Made by a program: the position numbers and the translations under genes. Under the pieces are notes generated by a model that ran no database searches, was not told the DNA's origin, and saw only the letters and a list, made by a program, of their open reading frames with translations. 64,000 nt of DNA, taken from positions 8,853,580 to 8,917,579 of the forward strand of contig OY720344.1 of the NCBI GenBank assembly GCA_963082975.1, given 5' to 3'. Source of the stretch: Labia minor. Lineage: Eukaryota > Arthropoda > Insecta > Dermaptera > Spongiphoridae. This document shows positions 7,901-22,900 of the stretch, one piece after another. The stretch's first letter is position 1. Each line of letters starts with the position of its first letter.

Positions 7901-10900
7901 TATCAATAATATATTTTTTTAATATTTTTATGATGTAAAATGAACGAATTTATTATTTATTTTTAAAAATTTCATTTTTTAATTTTCAATTAATAATTAT
8001 GAAAGGTCATCGTAGGATGACCCTAGGTTTTCGGCATAAAATATAATTATTCATCAGAAATATAAATAATATTTTTTTTTAATATTTTTATGATGTAAAA
8101 TGAACGAATTTATTATTTATTTTTAAAAAATTTCATTTTTTAATTTTCAAGTAATAATTATGAAAGGTCATCGTAGGATGACCCTAGGTTTTCGGCATAA
8201 GAAAATAATTATTCATCAGAAATATCAATAATATATTTTTTTAATATTTTTATGATGTAAAAAGAACGAATTTATTATTTATTTTTAAAAATGTCATATT
8301 TTAATTTTCCCCTAAAAATTATGAAAGGTCATCGTAGGATGACCCTAGGTTTTCGGCATAAAAAAATAATTATTAATCAGAAATATCAATAATATATTTT
8401 TTTAATATTTTTATGATGTAAAATGAACGAATTTATTATTTATTTTTAAAAATTTCATTTAAAAATAATGAAAGGTCATCGTAGGATGACCCTAGGTTTT
8501 CGGCATAAAAAAATAATTATTCATCAGAAATATCAATAATATATTTTTTTAATATTTTTATGATGTAAAATGAACCAATTTATTATTTATTTTTATAAAT
8601 TTTATTTTTTAATTTTCCCGTAAAAATTATGAAAGGTCATCGTAGGATGACCCTAGGTTTTCGGCATAATAAAACAATTATTCATCAGAAATATCAATAA
8701 TATATTTTTTTAATATTTTTATGATGTAAAATGAACGAATTTATTATTTATTTTAAAACATTTCATTTTCTAATTTGCCCCTATAAATTATGAATGGTCA
8801 TCGTAGGATGACCCTAGGTTTAAGAAATATCAATAATATATTTTTTTAATATTTTTATGATGTAAAATGAACGAATTTATTATTTTTTTTAAAACATTTA
8901 TTTTTTGATTTTCCCGTAAAAATTATGAAAGGTCATCGTAGGATGACCCTAGGTTTAGGAAATGTCAATAATATATTTTTTTAATATTTTTATGATGTAA
9001 AATGAACGAATTTATTATTTAATTTAAAAATTTCATTTTTTAATTTTCCCGTAAAAATTATGAAAGGACATCGTAGGATGACCCTAGGTTTTCGGCATAA
9101 AAAAATAATTATTCATCAGAAATATCAATAATATATTTTTTTAATATTTTTATGATGTAAAATGAACGAATATATTATTTATTTTTAAAAATTTGATTTT
9201 TTAATTTTCCCGTAAAAATTATGAAAGGTCATCGTAGGATGACCCTAGATTTTCGGCATAAAAAAATAATTATTCATCAGAAATATCAATAATATATTTT
9301 TTTAATATTTTTATGATGTAAAATGAATTAATTTATTATTTATTTTTATAAATTTTATTTTTTAATTTTCCCGTAAAAATTATGAAAGGTCATCGTAGGA
9401 TGACCCTAGGTTTTCAGCTTAAAAAAATAATTATTCATCAGCATTATCAATAATATATTTTTTTAATATTTTTATGATGTAAAATGAACGAATATATTAT
9501 TTATTTTTAAAAATTTCATTTTTTAATTTTCCCGTAAAAATTATGATAGGTCATCGTAGGATGACCCTAGATTTTCGGCATAAAAAAATAATTATTCATC
9601 AGAAATATCAATAATATATTTTTTTAATATTTTTATGATGTAAAATGAACGAATTTATTATTTATTTTTATAAATTTTATTTTTTAATTTTCCCGTAAAA
9701 ATTATGAAAGGTCATCGTAGGATGACCCTAGGTTTTCAGCATAAAAAAATAATTATTCATCAGCAATATCAATAATATATTTTTTTAATATTTTTATGAT
9801 GTAATATGAACGAATTTATTATTTTTTTTAAAACATTTCATTTTTTAATTTTCCCGTAAAAATTATGAAAGGTCATCGTAGGATGACCCTAGGTTTAGGA
9901 AATGTCAATAATATATTTTTTTAATATTTTTATGATGTAAAATGAACGAATTTATTATTTATTTTTAAAAAATTTCATTTTTTAATTTTCCCGTAAAAAT
10001 TATGAAAGGTCATCGTAGGATGACCCTAGGTTTTCGGCATAAAAAAATAATTATTAATCAGAAATATCAATAATATATTTTTTTAATATTTTTATGATGT
10101 AAAATGAACGAATTTATTATTTTTTTTAAAACATTTCATTTTTTGATTTTCCCGTAAAAATTATGAAAGGTCATCGTAGGATGACCCTAGGTTTTCAGCA
10201 TAAAAAAATTATTATTCATCGGAAATATCAATAATATATTTTTTTAATATTTTTATGATGTAAAATGAATGAATTTATTATTTATTTTAAAACATTTCAT
10301 TTTCTAATTTGCCCCTAAAAATTATGAAAGGTCATCGTAGGATGACCCTAGGTTTAGGAAATGTCAATAATATATTTTTTTAATATTTTTATGATGTAAA
10401 ATGAACGAATTTATTATTTATTTTTAAAAATTTCATTTTTTAATTTTCCCGTAAAAATTATGAAAGGTCATCGCAGGATGACCCTAGGTTTTCGGCAAAA
10501 AAAAAAATTATTCATCAGAAATATCAATAATATTTTTTTTTAATATTTTTATGATGTAAAATGAACGAATTTATTATTTATTTTTAAAAAATTTCATTTT
10601 TTAATTTTCCCGTAAAAATTATGAAAGGTCATCGTAGGATGACCCTAGGTTTTCGGCATAAAAAAATAATTATTAATCAGAAATATCAATAATATATTTT
10701 TTTAATATTTTTATGATGTAAAATGAACGAATTTATTATTTTTTTTAAAACATTTCATTTTTTGATTTTCCCGTAAAAATTATGAAAGGTCATCGTAGGA
10801 TGACCCTAGGTTTTCAGCATAAAAAAATTATTATTCATCGGAAATATCAATAATATATTTTTTTAATATTTTTATGATGTAAAATGAATGAATTTAATAT

Positions 10901-12399
10901 TTATTTTAAAACATTTCATTTTCTACTTTGCCCCTAAAAATTATGAAAGGTCATCGTAGGATGACCCTAGGTTTAGGAAATGTCAATAATATATTTTTTT
11001 AATATTTTTATGATGTAAAATGAACGAATTTATTATTTATTTTTAAAAATTTCATTTTTTAATTTTCCCGTAAAAATTATGAAAGGTCATCGTAGGATGA
11101 CCCTAGGTTTTCGGCAAAAAAAAAAATTATTCATCAGAAATATCAATAATATATTTTTTTAATATTTTTATGATGTAAAATGAACGAATTTATTATTTAT
11201 TTTAAAACATTTCATTTTTTAATTTGCCCCTAAAAATTATGAAAGGTCATCGTAGGATTACCCTAGGTTTAAGAAATATCAATAATATATTTTTTTAATA
11301 TTTTTATGATGTAAAATGAACGAATTTATTATTTATTTTTAAAAATTTCATTTTTTAATTTTCAATTAATAATTATGAAAGGTCATCGTAGGATGACCCT
11401 AGGTTTTCGGCATAAAATATAATTATTCATCAGAAATATAAATAATATTTTTTTTTAATATTTTTATGATGTAAAATGAACGAATTTATTATTTATTTTT
11501 AAAAAATTTCATTTTTTAATTTTCAAGTAATAATTATGAAAGGTCATCGTAGGATGACCCTAGGTTTTCGGCTTAAGAAAATAATTATTCATCAGAAATA
11601 TCAATAATATATTTTTTTAATATTTTTATGATGTAAAAAGAACGAATTTATTATTTATTTTTAAAAATGTCATTTTTTAATTTTCCCCTAAAAATTATGA
11701 AAGGTCATCGTAGGATGACCCTAGGTTTTCGGCATAAAAAAATAATTATTAATCAGAAATATCAATAATATATTTTTTTAATATTTTTATGATGTAAAAT
11801 GAACGAATTTATTATTTATTTTTAAAAATTTCATTTAAAAATAATGAAAGGTCATCGTAGGATGACCCTAGGTTTTCGGCATAAAAAAATAATTATTCAT
11901 CAGAAATATCAATAATATATTTTTTTAATATTTTTATGATGTAAAATGAACCAATTTAAAATTTATTTTTATAAATTTTATTTTTTAATTTTCCCGTAAA
12001 AATTATGAAAGGTCATCGCAGGATGACCCTAGGTTTTCGGCATAATAAAATAATTATTCATCAGAAATATCAATAATATATTTTTTTAATATTTTTATGA
12101 TGTAAAATGAACGAATTTATTATTTTTTTTAAAACATTTCATTTTTTGATTTTCCCGTAAAAATTATGAAAGGTCATCGTAGGATGACCCTAGGTTTTCA
12201 GCATAAAAAAATAATTATTCATCAGAAATATCAATAATATATTTTTTTAATATTTTTATGATGTAAAATGAACGAATTTATTATTTATTTTAAAACATTT
12301 CATTATCTAATTTCCCCCTAAAAATTATGAAAGGTCATCGTAGGATGACCCTAGGTTTAAGAAATATCAATAATATATTTTTTTAATATTTTTATGATG

Positions 12400-15300
12400 T
12401 AAAATGAACGAATTTATTATTTATTTTTAAAAATTTCATTTTTTAATTTTCAAGTAAAAATTATGAAAGGTCATCGTAGGATGACCCTAGGTTTTCGGCA
12501 TAAAAAAATAATTATTCATCAGAAATATCAATAATATTTTTTTTTAATATTTTTATGATGTAAAATGAACGAATTTATTATTTATTTTTAAAAAATTTCA
12601 TTTTTTAATTTTCCCGTAAAAATTATGAAAGGTCATCGTAGGATGACCCTACGTTTTCGGCATAAAAAAATAATTATTCATCAGAAATATCAATAATATA
12701 TTTTTTTAATATTTTTATGATGTAAAATGAACGAATATATTATTTATTTTTAAAAATTTCATTTTTTAATTTTCCCGTAAAGATTATGAAAGGTAGGATG
12801 ACCCTAGATTTTCGGCATAAAAAAATAATTATTCATCAGAAATATCAATAATATATTTTTTTAATATTTTTATGTTGTAAAATGAACGAATTTATTATTT
12901 ATTTTTATAAATTTTATTTTTTAATTTTCCCGTAAAAATTATGAAAGGTCATCGTAGGATGACCCTAGGTTTTCGGCATAATAAAATAATTATTCATCAG
13001 AAATATCAATAATATATTTTTTTAATATTTTTATGATGTAAAATGAAAGAATTTATTATTTTTTTTAAAACATTTCATTTTTTGATTTTCCCGTAAAAAT
13101 TATGAAAGGTCATCGTAGGATGACCCTAGGTTTTCAGCATAAAAAAATTATTATTCATCGGAAATATCAATAATATATTTTTTTAATATTTTTATGATGT
13201 AAAATGAATGAATTTAATATTTATTTTAAAACATTTCATTTTCTACTTTGCCCCTAAAAATTATGAAAGGTCATCGTAGGATGACCCTAGGTTTAGGAAA
13301 TGTCAATAATATATTTTTTTAATATTTTTATGATGTAAAATGAACGAATTTATTATTTAATTTAAAAATTTCATTTTTTAATTTTCCCGTAAAAATTATG
13401 AAAGGACATCGTAGGATGACCCTAGGTTTTCGGCATAAAAAAATAATTATTCATCAGAAATATCAATAATATATTTTTTTAATATTTTTATGATGTAAAA
13501 TGAACGAATATATTATTTATTTTTAAAAATTTGATTTTTTAATTTTCCCGTAAAAATTATGAAAGGTCATCGTAGGATGACCCTAGATTTTCGGCATAAA
13601 AAAATAATTATTCATCAGAAATATCAATAATATATTTTTTTAATATTTTTATGATGTAAAATGAATTAATTTATTATTTATTTTTATAAATTTTATTTTT
13701 TAATTTTCCCGTAAAAATTATGAATGGTCATCGTAGGATGACCCTAGGTTTTCAGCTTAAAAAAATAATTATTCATCAGCAATATCAATAATATATTTTT
13801 TTAATATTTTTATGATGTAAAATGAACGAATATATTATTTATTTTTAAAAATTTCATTTTTTAATTTTCCCGTAAAAATTATGATAGGTCATCGTAGGAT
13901 GACCCTAGATTTTCGGCATAAAAAAATAATTATTCATCAGAAATATCAATAATATATTTTTTTAATATTTTTATGATGTAAAATGAACGAATTTATTATT
14001 TATTTTTATAAATTTTATTTTTTAATTTTCCCGTAAAAATTATGAAAGGTCATCGTAGGATGACCCTAGGTTTTCAGCATAAAAAAATAATTATTCATCA
14101 GCAATATCAATAATATATTTTTTTAATATTTTTATGATGTAATATGAACGAATTTATTATTTTTTTTAAAACATTTCATTTTTTAATTTTCCCGTAAAAA
14201 TTATGAAAGGTCATCGTAGGATGACCCTAGGTTTAGGAAATGTCAATAATATATTTTTTTAATATTTTTATGATGTAAAATGAACGAATTTATTATTTAT
14301 TTTTAAAAAATTTCATTTTTTAATTTTCCCGTAAAAATTATGAAAGGTCATCGTAGGATGACCCTAGGATTTCGGCATAAAAAAATAATTATTCATCAGA
14401 AATATCAATAATATATTTTTTTAATATTTTTATGATGTAAAATGAACGAATATATTATTTATTTTTAAAAATTTCATTTTTTAATTTTCCCGTAAAAATT
14501 ATGAAAGGTCATCGTAGGATGACCCTAGATTTTCGGCATAAAAAAATAATTATTCATCAGAAATATTAATAATATATTTATTTAATATTTTTATGATGTA
14601 AAATGAACGAATTTATTATTTATTTTTAAAAATTTTATTTTTTAATTTTCCCGTAAAAATTATGAAAGGTCATCGTAGGATGACCCTAGGTTTTCGGCAT
14701 AATAAAATAATTATTCATCAGAAATATCAATAATATATTTTTTTAATATTTTTATGATGTAAAATGAACGAATTTATTATTTATTTTTAAAAATTTCATT
14801 TAAAAATAATGAAAGGTCATCGTAGGATGACCCTTGGTTTTCGGCATAAAAAAATAATTATTAATCAGAAATATCAATAATATATTTTTTTAATATTTTT
14901 ATGATGTAAAATGAACGAATTTATTATTTTTTTTAAAACATTTCATTTTTTGATTTTCCCGTAAAAATTATGAAAGGTCATCGTAGGATGACCCTAGGTT
15001 TTCAGCATAAAAAAATTATTATTCATCGGAAATATCAATAATATATTTTTTTAATATTTTTATGATGTAAAATGAATGAATTTATTATTTATTTTAAAAC
15101 ATTTCATTTTCTAATTTGCCCCTAAAAATTATGAAAGGTCATCGTAGGATGACCCTAGGTTTAGGAAATGTCAATAATATATTTTTTTAATATTTTTATG
15201 ATGTAAAATGAACGAATTTATTATTTATTTTTAAAAATTTCATTTTTTAATTTTCCCGTAAAAATTATGAAAGGTCATCGTAGGATGACCCTAGGTTTTC

Positions 15301-18300
15301 GGCAAAAAAAAAAATTATTCATCAGAAATATCAATAATATATTTTTTTAATATTTTTATGATGTAAAATGAACGAATTTATTATTTTTTTTAAAACATTT
15401 CATTTTTTAATTTGACCCTAAAAATTATGAAAGGTCATCGTAGGATTACCCTAGGTTTAAGAAATATCAATAATATATTTTTTTAATATTTTTATGATGT
15501 AAAATGAACGAATTTATTATTTATTTTTAAAAATTTCATTTTTTAATTTTCAATTAATAATTATGAAAGGTCATCGTAGGATGACCCTAGGTTTTCGGCA
15601 TAAAATATAATTATTCATCAGAAATATAAATAATATTTTTTTTTAATATTTTTATGATGTAAAATGAACGAATTTATTATTTTTTTTAAAACATTTCATT
15701 TTTTGATTTTCCCGTAAAAATTATGAAAGATCATCGTAGGATGACCCTAGGTTTTCAGCATAAAAAAATTATTATTCATCGGAAATATCAATAATATATT
15801 TTTTTAATATTTTTATGATGTAAAATGAATGAATTTATTATTTATTTTAAAACATTTCATTTTCTAATTTGCCCCTAAAAATTATGAAAGGTCATCGTAG
15901 GATGACCCTAGGTTTTCAGCATAAAAAAATTATTATTCATCGGAAATATCAATAATATATTTTTTTAATATTTTTATGATGTAAAATGAATGAATTTATT
16001 ATTTATTTTAAAACATTTCATTTTCTAATTTGCCCCTAAAAATTATGAAAGGTCATCGTAGGATGACCCTAGGTTTAGGAAATGTCAATAATATATTTTT
16101 TTAATATTTTTATGATGTAAAATGAACGAATTTATTATTTATTTTTAAAAATTTCATTTTTTAATTTTCCCGTAAAAATTATGAAAGGTCATCGTAGGAT
16201 GACCCTAGGTTTTCGGCAAAAAAAAAAATTATTCATCAGAAATATCAATAATATATTTTTTTAATATTTTTATGATGTAAAATGAACGAATTTATTATTT
16301 TTTTTAAAACATTTCATTTTTTAATTTGACCCTAAAAATTATGAAAGGTCATCGTAGGATTACCCTAGGTTTAAGAAATATCAATAATATATTTTTTTAA
16401 TATTTTTATGATGTAAAATGAACGAATTTATTATTTATTTTTAAAAATTTCATTTTTTAATTTTCAATTAATAATTATGAAAGGTCATCGTAGGATGACC
16501 CTAGGTTTTCGGCATAAAATATAATTATTCATCAGAAATATAAATAATATTTTTTTTTAATATTTTTATGATGTAAAATGAACGAATTTATTATTTAATT
16601 TAAAAATTTCATTTTTTAATTTTCCCGTAAAAATTATGAAAGGACATCGTAGGATGACCCTAGGTTTTCGGCATAAAAAAATAATTATTCATCAGAAATA
16701 TCAATAATATATTTTTTTAATATTTTTATGATGTAAAATGAACGAATATATTATTTATTTTTAAAAATTTGATTTTTTAATTTTCCCGTAAAAATTATGA
16801 AAGGTCATCGTAGGATGACCCTAGATTTTCGGCATAAAAAAATAATTATTCATCAGAAATATCAATAATATATTTTTTTAATATTTTTATGATGTAAAAT
16901 GAATTAATTTATTATTTATTTTTATAAATTTTATTTTTTAATTTTCCCGTAAAAATTATGAATGGTCATCGTAGGATGACCCTAGGTTTTCAGCTTAAAA
17001 AAATAATTATTCATCAGCAATATCAATAATATATTTTTTTAATATTTTTATGATGTAAAATGAACGAATATATTATTTATTTTTAAAAATTTCATTTTTT
17101 AATTTTCCCGTAAAAATTATGATAGGTCATCGTAGGATGACCCTAGATTTTCGGCATAAAAAAATAATTATTCATCAGAAATATCAATAATATATTTTTT
17201 TAATATTTTTATGATGTAAAATGAACGAATTTATTATTTATTTTTATAAATTTTATTTTTTAATTTTCCCGTAAAAATTATGAAAGGTCATCGTAGGATG
17301 ACCCTAGGTTTTCAGCATAAAAAAATAATTATTCATCAGCAATATCAATAATATATTTTTTTAATATTTTTATGATGTAATATGAACGAATTTATTATTT
17401 TTTTTAAAACATTTCATTTTTTAATTTTCCCGTAAAAATTATGAAAGGTCATCGTAGGATGACCCTAGGTTTAGGAAATGTCAATAATATATTTTTTTAA
17501 TATTTTTATGATGTAAAATGAACGAATTTATTATTTATTTTTAAAAAATTTCATTTTTTAATTTTCCCGTAAAAATTATGAAAGGTCATCGTAGGATGAC
17601 CCTAGGATTTCGGCATAAAAAAATAATTATTCATCAGAAATATCAATAATATATTTTTTTAATATTTTTATGATGTAAAATGAACGAATATATTATTTAT
17701 TTTTAAAAATTTCATTTTTTAATTTTCCCGTAAAAATTATGAAAGGTCATCGTAGGATGACCCTAGATTTTCGGCATAAAAAAATAATTATTCATCAGAA
17801 ATATTAATAATATATTTATTTAATATTTTTATGATGTAAAATGAACGAATTTATTATTTATTTTTAAAAATTTTATTTTTTAATTTTCCCGTAAAAATTA
17901 TGAAAGGTCATCGTAGGATGACCCTAGGTTTTCGGCATAATAAAATAATTATTCATCAGAAATATCAATAATATATTTTTTTAATATTTTTATGATGTAA
18001 AATGAACGAATTTATTATTTATTTTTAAAAATTTCATTTAAAAATAATGAAAGGTCATCGTAGGATGACCCTTGGTTTTCGGCATAAAAAAATAATTATT
18101 AATCAGAAATATCAATAATATATTTTTTTAATATTTTTATGATGTAAAATGAACGAATTTATTATTTTTTTTAAAACATTTCATTTTTTGATTTTCCCGT
18201 AAAAATTATGAAAGGTCATCGTAGGATGACCCTAGGTTTTCAGCATAAAAAAATTATTATTCATCGGAAATATCAATAATATATTTTTTTAATATTTTTA

Positions 18301-19950
18301 TGATGTAAAATGAATGAATTTATTATTTATTTTAAAACATTTCATTTTCTAATTTGCCCCTAAAAATTATGAAAGGTCATCGTAGGATGACCCTAGGTTT
18401 AGGAAATGTCAATAATATATTTTTTTAATATTTTTATGATGTAAAATGAACGAATTTATTATTTATTTTTAAAAATTTCATTTTTTAATTTTCCCGTAAA
18501 AATTATGAAAGGTCATCGTAGGATGACCCTAGGTTTTCGGCAAAAAAAAAAATTATTCATCAGAAATATCAATAATATATTTTTTTAATATTTTTATGAT
18601 GTAAAATGAACGAATTTATTATTTTTTTTAAAACATTTCATTTTTTAATTTGACCCTAAAAATTATGAAAGGTCATCGTAGGATTACCCTAGGTTTAAGA
18701 AATATCAATAATATATTTTTTTAATATTTTTATGATGTAAAATGAACGAATTTATTATTTATTTTTAAAAATTTCATTTTTTAATTTTCAATTAATAATT
18801 ATGAAAGGTCATCGTAGGATGACCCTAGGTTTTCGGCATAAAATATAATTATTCATCAGAAATATAAATAATATTTTTTTTTAATATTTTTATGATGTAA
18901 AATGAACGAATTTATTATTTTTTTTAAAACATTTCATTTTTTGATTTTCCCGTAAAAATTATGAAAGATCATCGTAGGATGACCCTAGGTTTTCAGCATA
19001 AAAAAATTATTATTCATCGGAAATATCAATAATATATTTTTTTAATATTTTTATGATGTAAAATGAATGAATTTATTATTTATTTTAAAACATTTCATTT
19101 TCTAATTTGCCCCTAAAAATTATGAAAGGTCATCGTAGGATGACCCTAGGTTTAGGAAATGTCAATAATATATTTTTTTAATATTTTTATGATGTAAAAT
19201 GAACGAATTTATTATTTATTTTTAAAAATTTCATTTTTTAATTTTCAAGTAAAAATTATGAAAGGTCATCGTAGGATGACCCTAGGTTTTCGGCATAAAA
19301 AAATAATTATTCATCAGAAATATCAATAATATTTTTTTTTAATATTTTTATGATGTAAAATGAACGAATTTATTATTTATTTTTAAAAAATTTCATTTTT
19401 TAATTTTCCCGTAAAAATTATGAAAGGTCATCGTAGGATGACCCTACGTTTTCGGCATAAAAAAATAATTATTCATCAGAAATATCAATAATATATTTTT
19501 TTAATATTTTTATGATGTAAAATGAACGAATATATTATTTATTTTTAAAAATTTCATTTTTTAATTTTCCCGTAAAGATTATGAAAGGTAGGATGACCCT
19601 AGATTTTCGGCATAAAAAAATAATTATTCATCAGAAATATCAATAATATATTTTTTTAATATTTTTATGATGTAAAATGAACGAATTTATTATTTATTTT
19701 TATAAATTTTATTTTTTAATTTTCCCGTAAAAATTATGAAAGGTCATCGTAGGATGACCCTAGGTTTTCGGCATAATAAAATAATTATTCATCAGAAATA
19801 TCAATAATATATTTTTTTAATATTTTTATGATGTAAAATGAAAGAATTTATTATTTTTTTTAAAACATTTCATTTTTTGATTTTCCCGTAAAAATTATGA
19901 AAGGTCATCGTAGGATGACCCTAGGTTTTCAGCATAAAAAAATAATTATT
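12400..19950 (+). repeat. Repeated block in the array, offset 6,795 bp
   Basis: A stretch near 12.4-13.1 kb recurs near 19.2-19.9 kb. Two rare variants tie them together at the same spacing: CCCTACGTTTTC (12651 and 19446) and the island deletion GAAAGGTAGGATGACC (12792 and 19587), which lacks most of the left arm. The 13.3-19.2 kb duplication lies between the two. Confidence 0.8.
13320..19150 (+). repeat. Tandem duplication inside the array, offset 3,238 bp
   Basis: Sequence at about 13.32-15.91 kb recurs at about 16.56-19.15 kb. Markers are exactly 3,238 bp apart: GGACATC (13404 and 16642), CCTAGGATTTCGG (14366 and 17604), the otherwise unseen CCCTTGGTTTTC (14832 and 18070), GGATTACCC (15446 and 18684) and GAAAGATCATCG (15728 and 18966). 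A nested extra repeat with a 914-bp offset (GGATTACCC at 15446 and 16360) is present only in the first copy. A further relation at 3,692 bp links 16.6-18.7 to 20.3-22.4 kb. Confidence 0.88.
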
Positions 19951-22900
19951 CATCAGAAATATCAATAATATATTTTTTTAATATTTTTATGATGTAAAAT
20001 GAACGAATTTATTATTTATTTTAAAAAATTTCATTTTCTAATTTGCCCCTATAAATTATGAAAGGTCATCGTAGGATGACCCTAGGTTTAAGAAATATCA
20101 ATAATATATTTTTTTAATATTTTTATGATGTAAAATGAACGAATTTATTATTCTTTTTAAAACATTTATTTTTTGATTTTCCCGTAAAAATTATGAAAGG
20201 TCATCGTAGGATGACCCTAGGTTTAGGAAATGTCAATAATATATTTTTTTAATATTTTTATGATGTAAAATGAACGAATTTATTATTTAATTTAAAAATT
20301 TCATTTTTTAATTTTCCCGTAAAAATTATGAAAGGACATCGTAGGATGACCCTAGGTTTTCGGCATAAAAAAATAATTATTCATCAGAAATATCAATAAT
20401 ATATTTTTTTAATATTTTTATGATGTAAAATGAACGAATATATTATTTATTTTTAAAAATTTGATTTTTTAATTTTCCCGTAAAAATTATGAAAGGTCAT
20501 CGTAGGATGACCCTAGATTTTCGGCATAAAAAAATAATTATTCATCAGAAATATCAATAATATATTTTTTTAATATTTTTATGATGTAAAATGAATTAAT
20601 TTATTATTTATTTTTATAAATTTTATTTTTTAATTTTCCCGTAAAAATTATGAAAGGTCATCGTAGGATGACCCTAGGTTTTCAGCTTAAAAAAATAATT
20701 ATTCATCAGCAATATCAATAATATATTTTTTTAATATTTTTATGATGTAAAATGAACGAATATATTATTTATTTTTAAAAATTTCATTTTTTAATTTTCC
20801 CGTAAAAATTATGATAGGTCATCGTAGGATGACCCTAGATTTTCGGCATAAAAAAATAATTATTCATCAGAAATATCAATAATATATTTTTTTAATATTT
20901 TTATGATGTAAAATGAACGAATTTATTATTTATTTTTATAAATTTTATTTTTTAATTTTCCCGTAAAAATTATGAAAGGTCATCGTAGGATGACCCTAGG
21001 TTTTCAGCATAAAAAAATAATTATTCATCAGCAATATCAATAATATATTTTTTTAATATTTTTATGATGTAATATGAACGAATTTATTATTTTTTTTAAA
21101 ACATTTCATTTTTTAATTTTCCCGTAAAAATTATGAAAGGTCATCGTAGGATGACCCTAGGTTTAGGAAATGTCAATAATATATTTTTTTAATATTTTTA
21201 TGATGTAAAATGAACGAATTTATTATTTATTTTTAAAAAATTTCATTTTTTAATTTTCCCGTAAAAATTATGAAAGGTCATCGTAGGATGACCCTAGGAT
21301 TTCGGCATAAAAAAATAATTATTCATCAGAAATATCAATAATATATTTTTTTAATATTTTTATGATGTAAAATGAACGAATATATTATTTATTTTTAAAA
21401 ATTTCATTTTTTAATTTTCCCGTAAAAATTATGAAAGGTCATCGTAGGATGACCCTAGATTTTCGGCATAAAAAAATAATTATTCATCAGAAATATTAAT
21501 AATATATTTATTTAATATTTTTATGATGTAAAATGAACGAATTTATTATTTATTTTTAAAAATTTTATTTTTTAATTTTCCCGTAAAAATTATGAAAGGT
21601 CATCGTAGGATGACCCTAGGTTTTCGGCATAATAAAATAATTATTCATCAGAAATATCAATAATATATTTTTTTAATATTTTTATGATGTAAAATGAACG
21701 AATTTATTTTTTATTTTTAAAAATTTCATTTAAAAATAATGAAAGGTCATCGTAGGATGACCCTAGGTTTTCGGCATAAAAAAATAATTATTAATCAGAA
21801 ATATCAATAATATATTTTTTTAATATTTTTATGATGTAAAATGAACGAATTTATTATTTTTTTTAAAACATTTCATTTTTTGATTTTCCCGTAAAAATTA
21901 TGAAAGGTCATCGTAGGATGACCCTAGGTTTTCAGCATAAAAAAATTATTATTCATCGGAAATATCAATAATATATTTTTTTAATATTTTTATGATGTAA
22001 AATGAATGAATTTATTATTTATTTTAAAACATTTCATTTTCTAATTTGCCCCTAAAAATTATGAAAGGTCATCGTAGGATGACCCTAGGTTTAGGAAATG
22101 TCAATAATATATTTTTTTAATATTTTTATGATGTAAAATGAACGAATTTATTATTTATTTTTAAAAATTTCATTTTTTAATTTTCCCGTAAAAATTATGA
22201 AAGGTCATCGTAGGATGACCCTAGGTTTTCGGCAAAAAAAAAAAATTATTCATCAGAAATATCAATAATATATTTTTTTAATATTTTTATGATGTAAAAT
22301 GAACGAATTTATTATTTTTTTTAAAACATTTCATTTTTTAATTTGACCCTAAAAATTATGAAAGGTCATCGTAGGATTACCCTAGGTTTAAGAAATATCA
22401 ATAATATATTTTTTTAATATTTTTATGATGTAAAATGAACGAATTTATTATTTATTTTTAAAAATTTCATTTTTTAATTTTCAATTAATAATTATGAAAG
22501 GTCATCGTAGGATGACCCTAGGTTTTCGGCATAAAAAAATAATTATTCATCAGAAATATAAATAATATTTTTTTTTAATATTTTTATGATGTAAAATGAA
22601 CGAATTTATTATTTATTTTTAAAAAATTTCATTTTTTAATTTTCCCGTAAAAATTATGAAAGGTCATCGTAGGATGACCCTAGGTTTTCGGCAAAAAAAA
22701 AAATTATTCATCAGAAATATCAATAATATATTTTTTTAATATTTTTATGATGTAAAATGAACGAATTTATTATTTTTTTTAAAACATTTCATTTTTTAAT
22801 TTGACCCTAAAAATTATGAAAGGTCATCGTAGGATTACCCTAGGTTTAAGAAATATCAATAATATATTTTTTTAATATTTTTATGATGTAAAATGAACGA

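Larger units (their letters stand above)
3529..11260 (+). repeat. Repeated block at the left of the array, offset about 5.1-5.5 kb
   Basis: Monomer order from 3.53 kb recurs from 9.07 kb. Markers with a 5,537-bp offset are the changed left arm (3529 and 9066), CCTAGATTTTCGG (3711 and 9248) and CAGCTTAA (3878 and 9415). After a one-monomer length change the offset is 5,376 bp (GGTTTAGG 4516 and 9892), then about 5,068 bp (CAGCATAA 5128 and 10196). Extra smaller relations also exist, such as 2,311 bp (GGATTACCC 5571 and 7882) and 3,376 bp (7882 and 11258). Confidence 0.78.
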
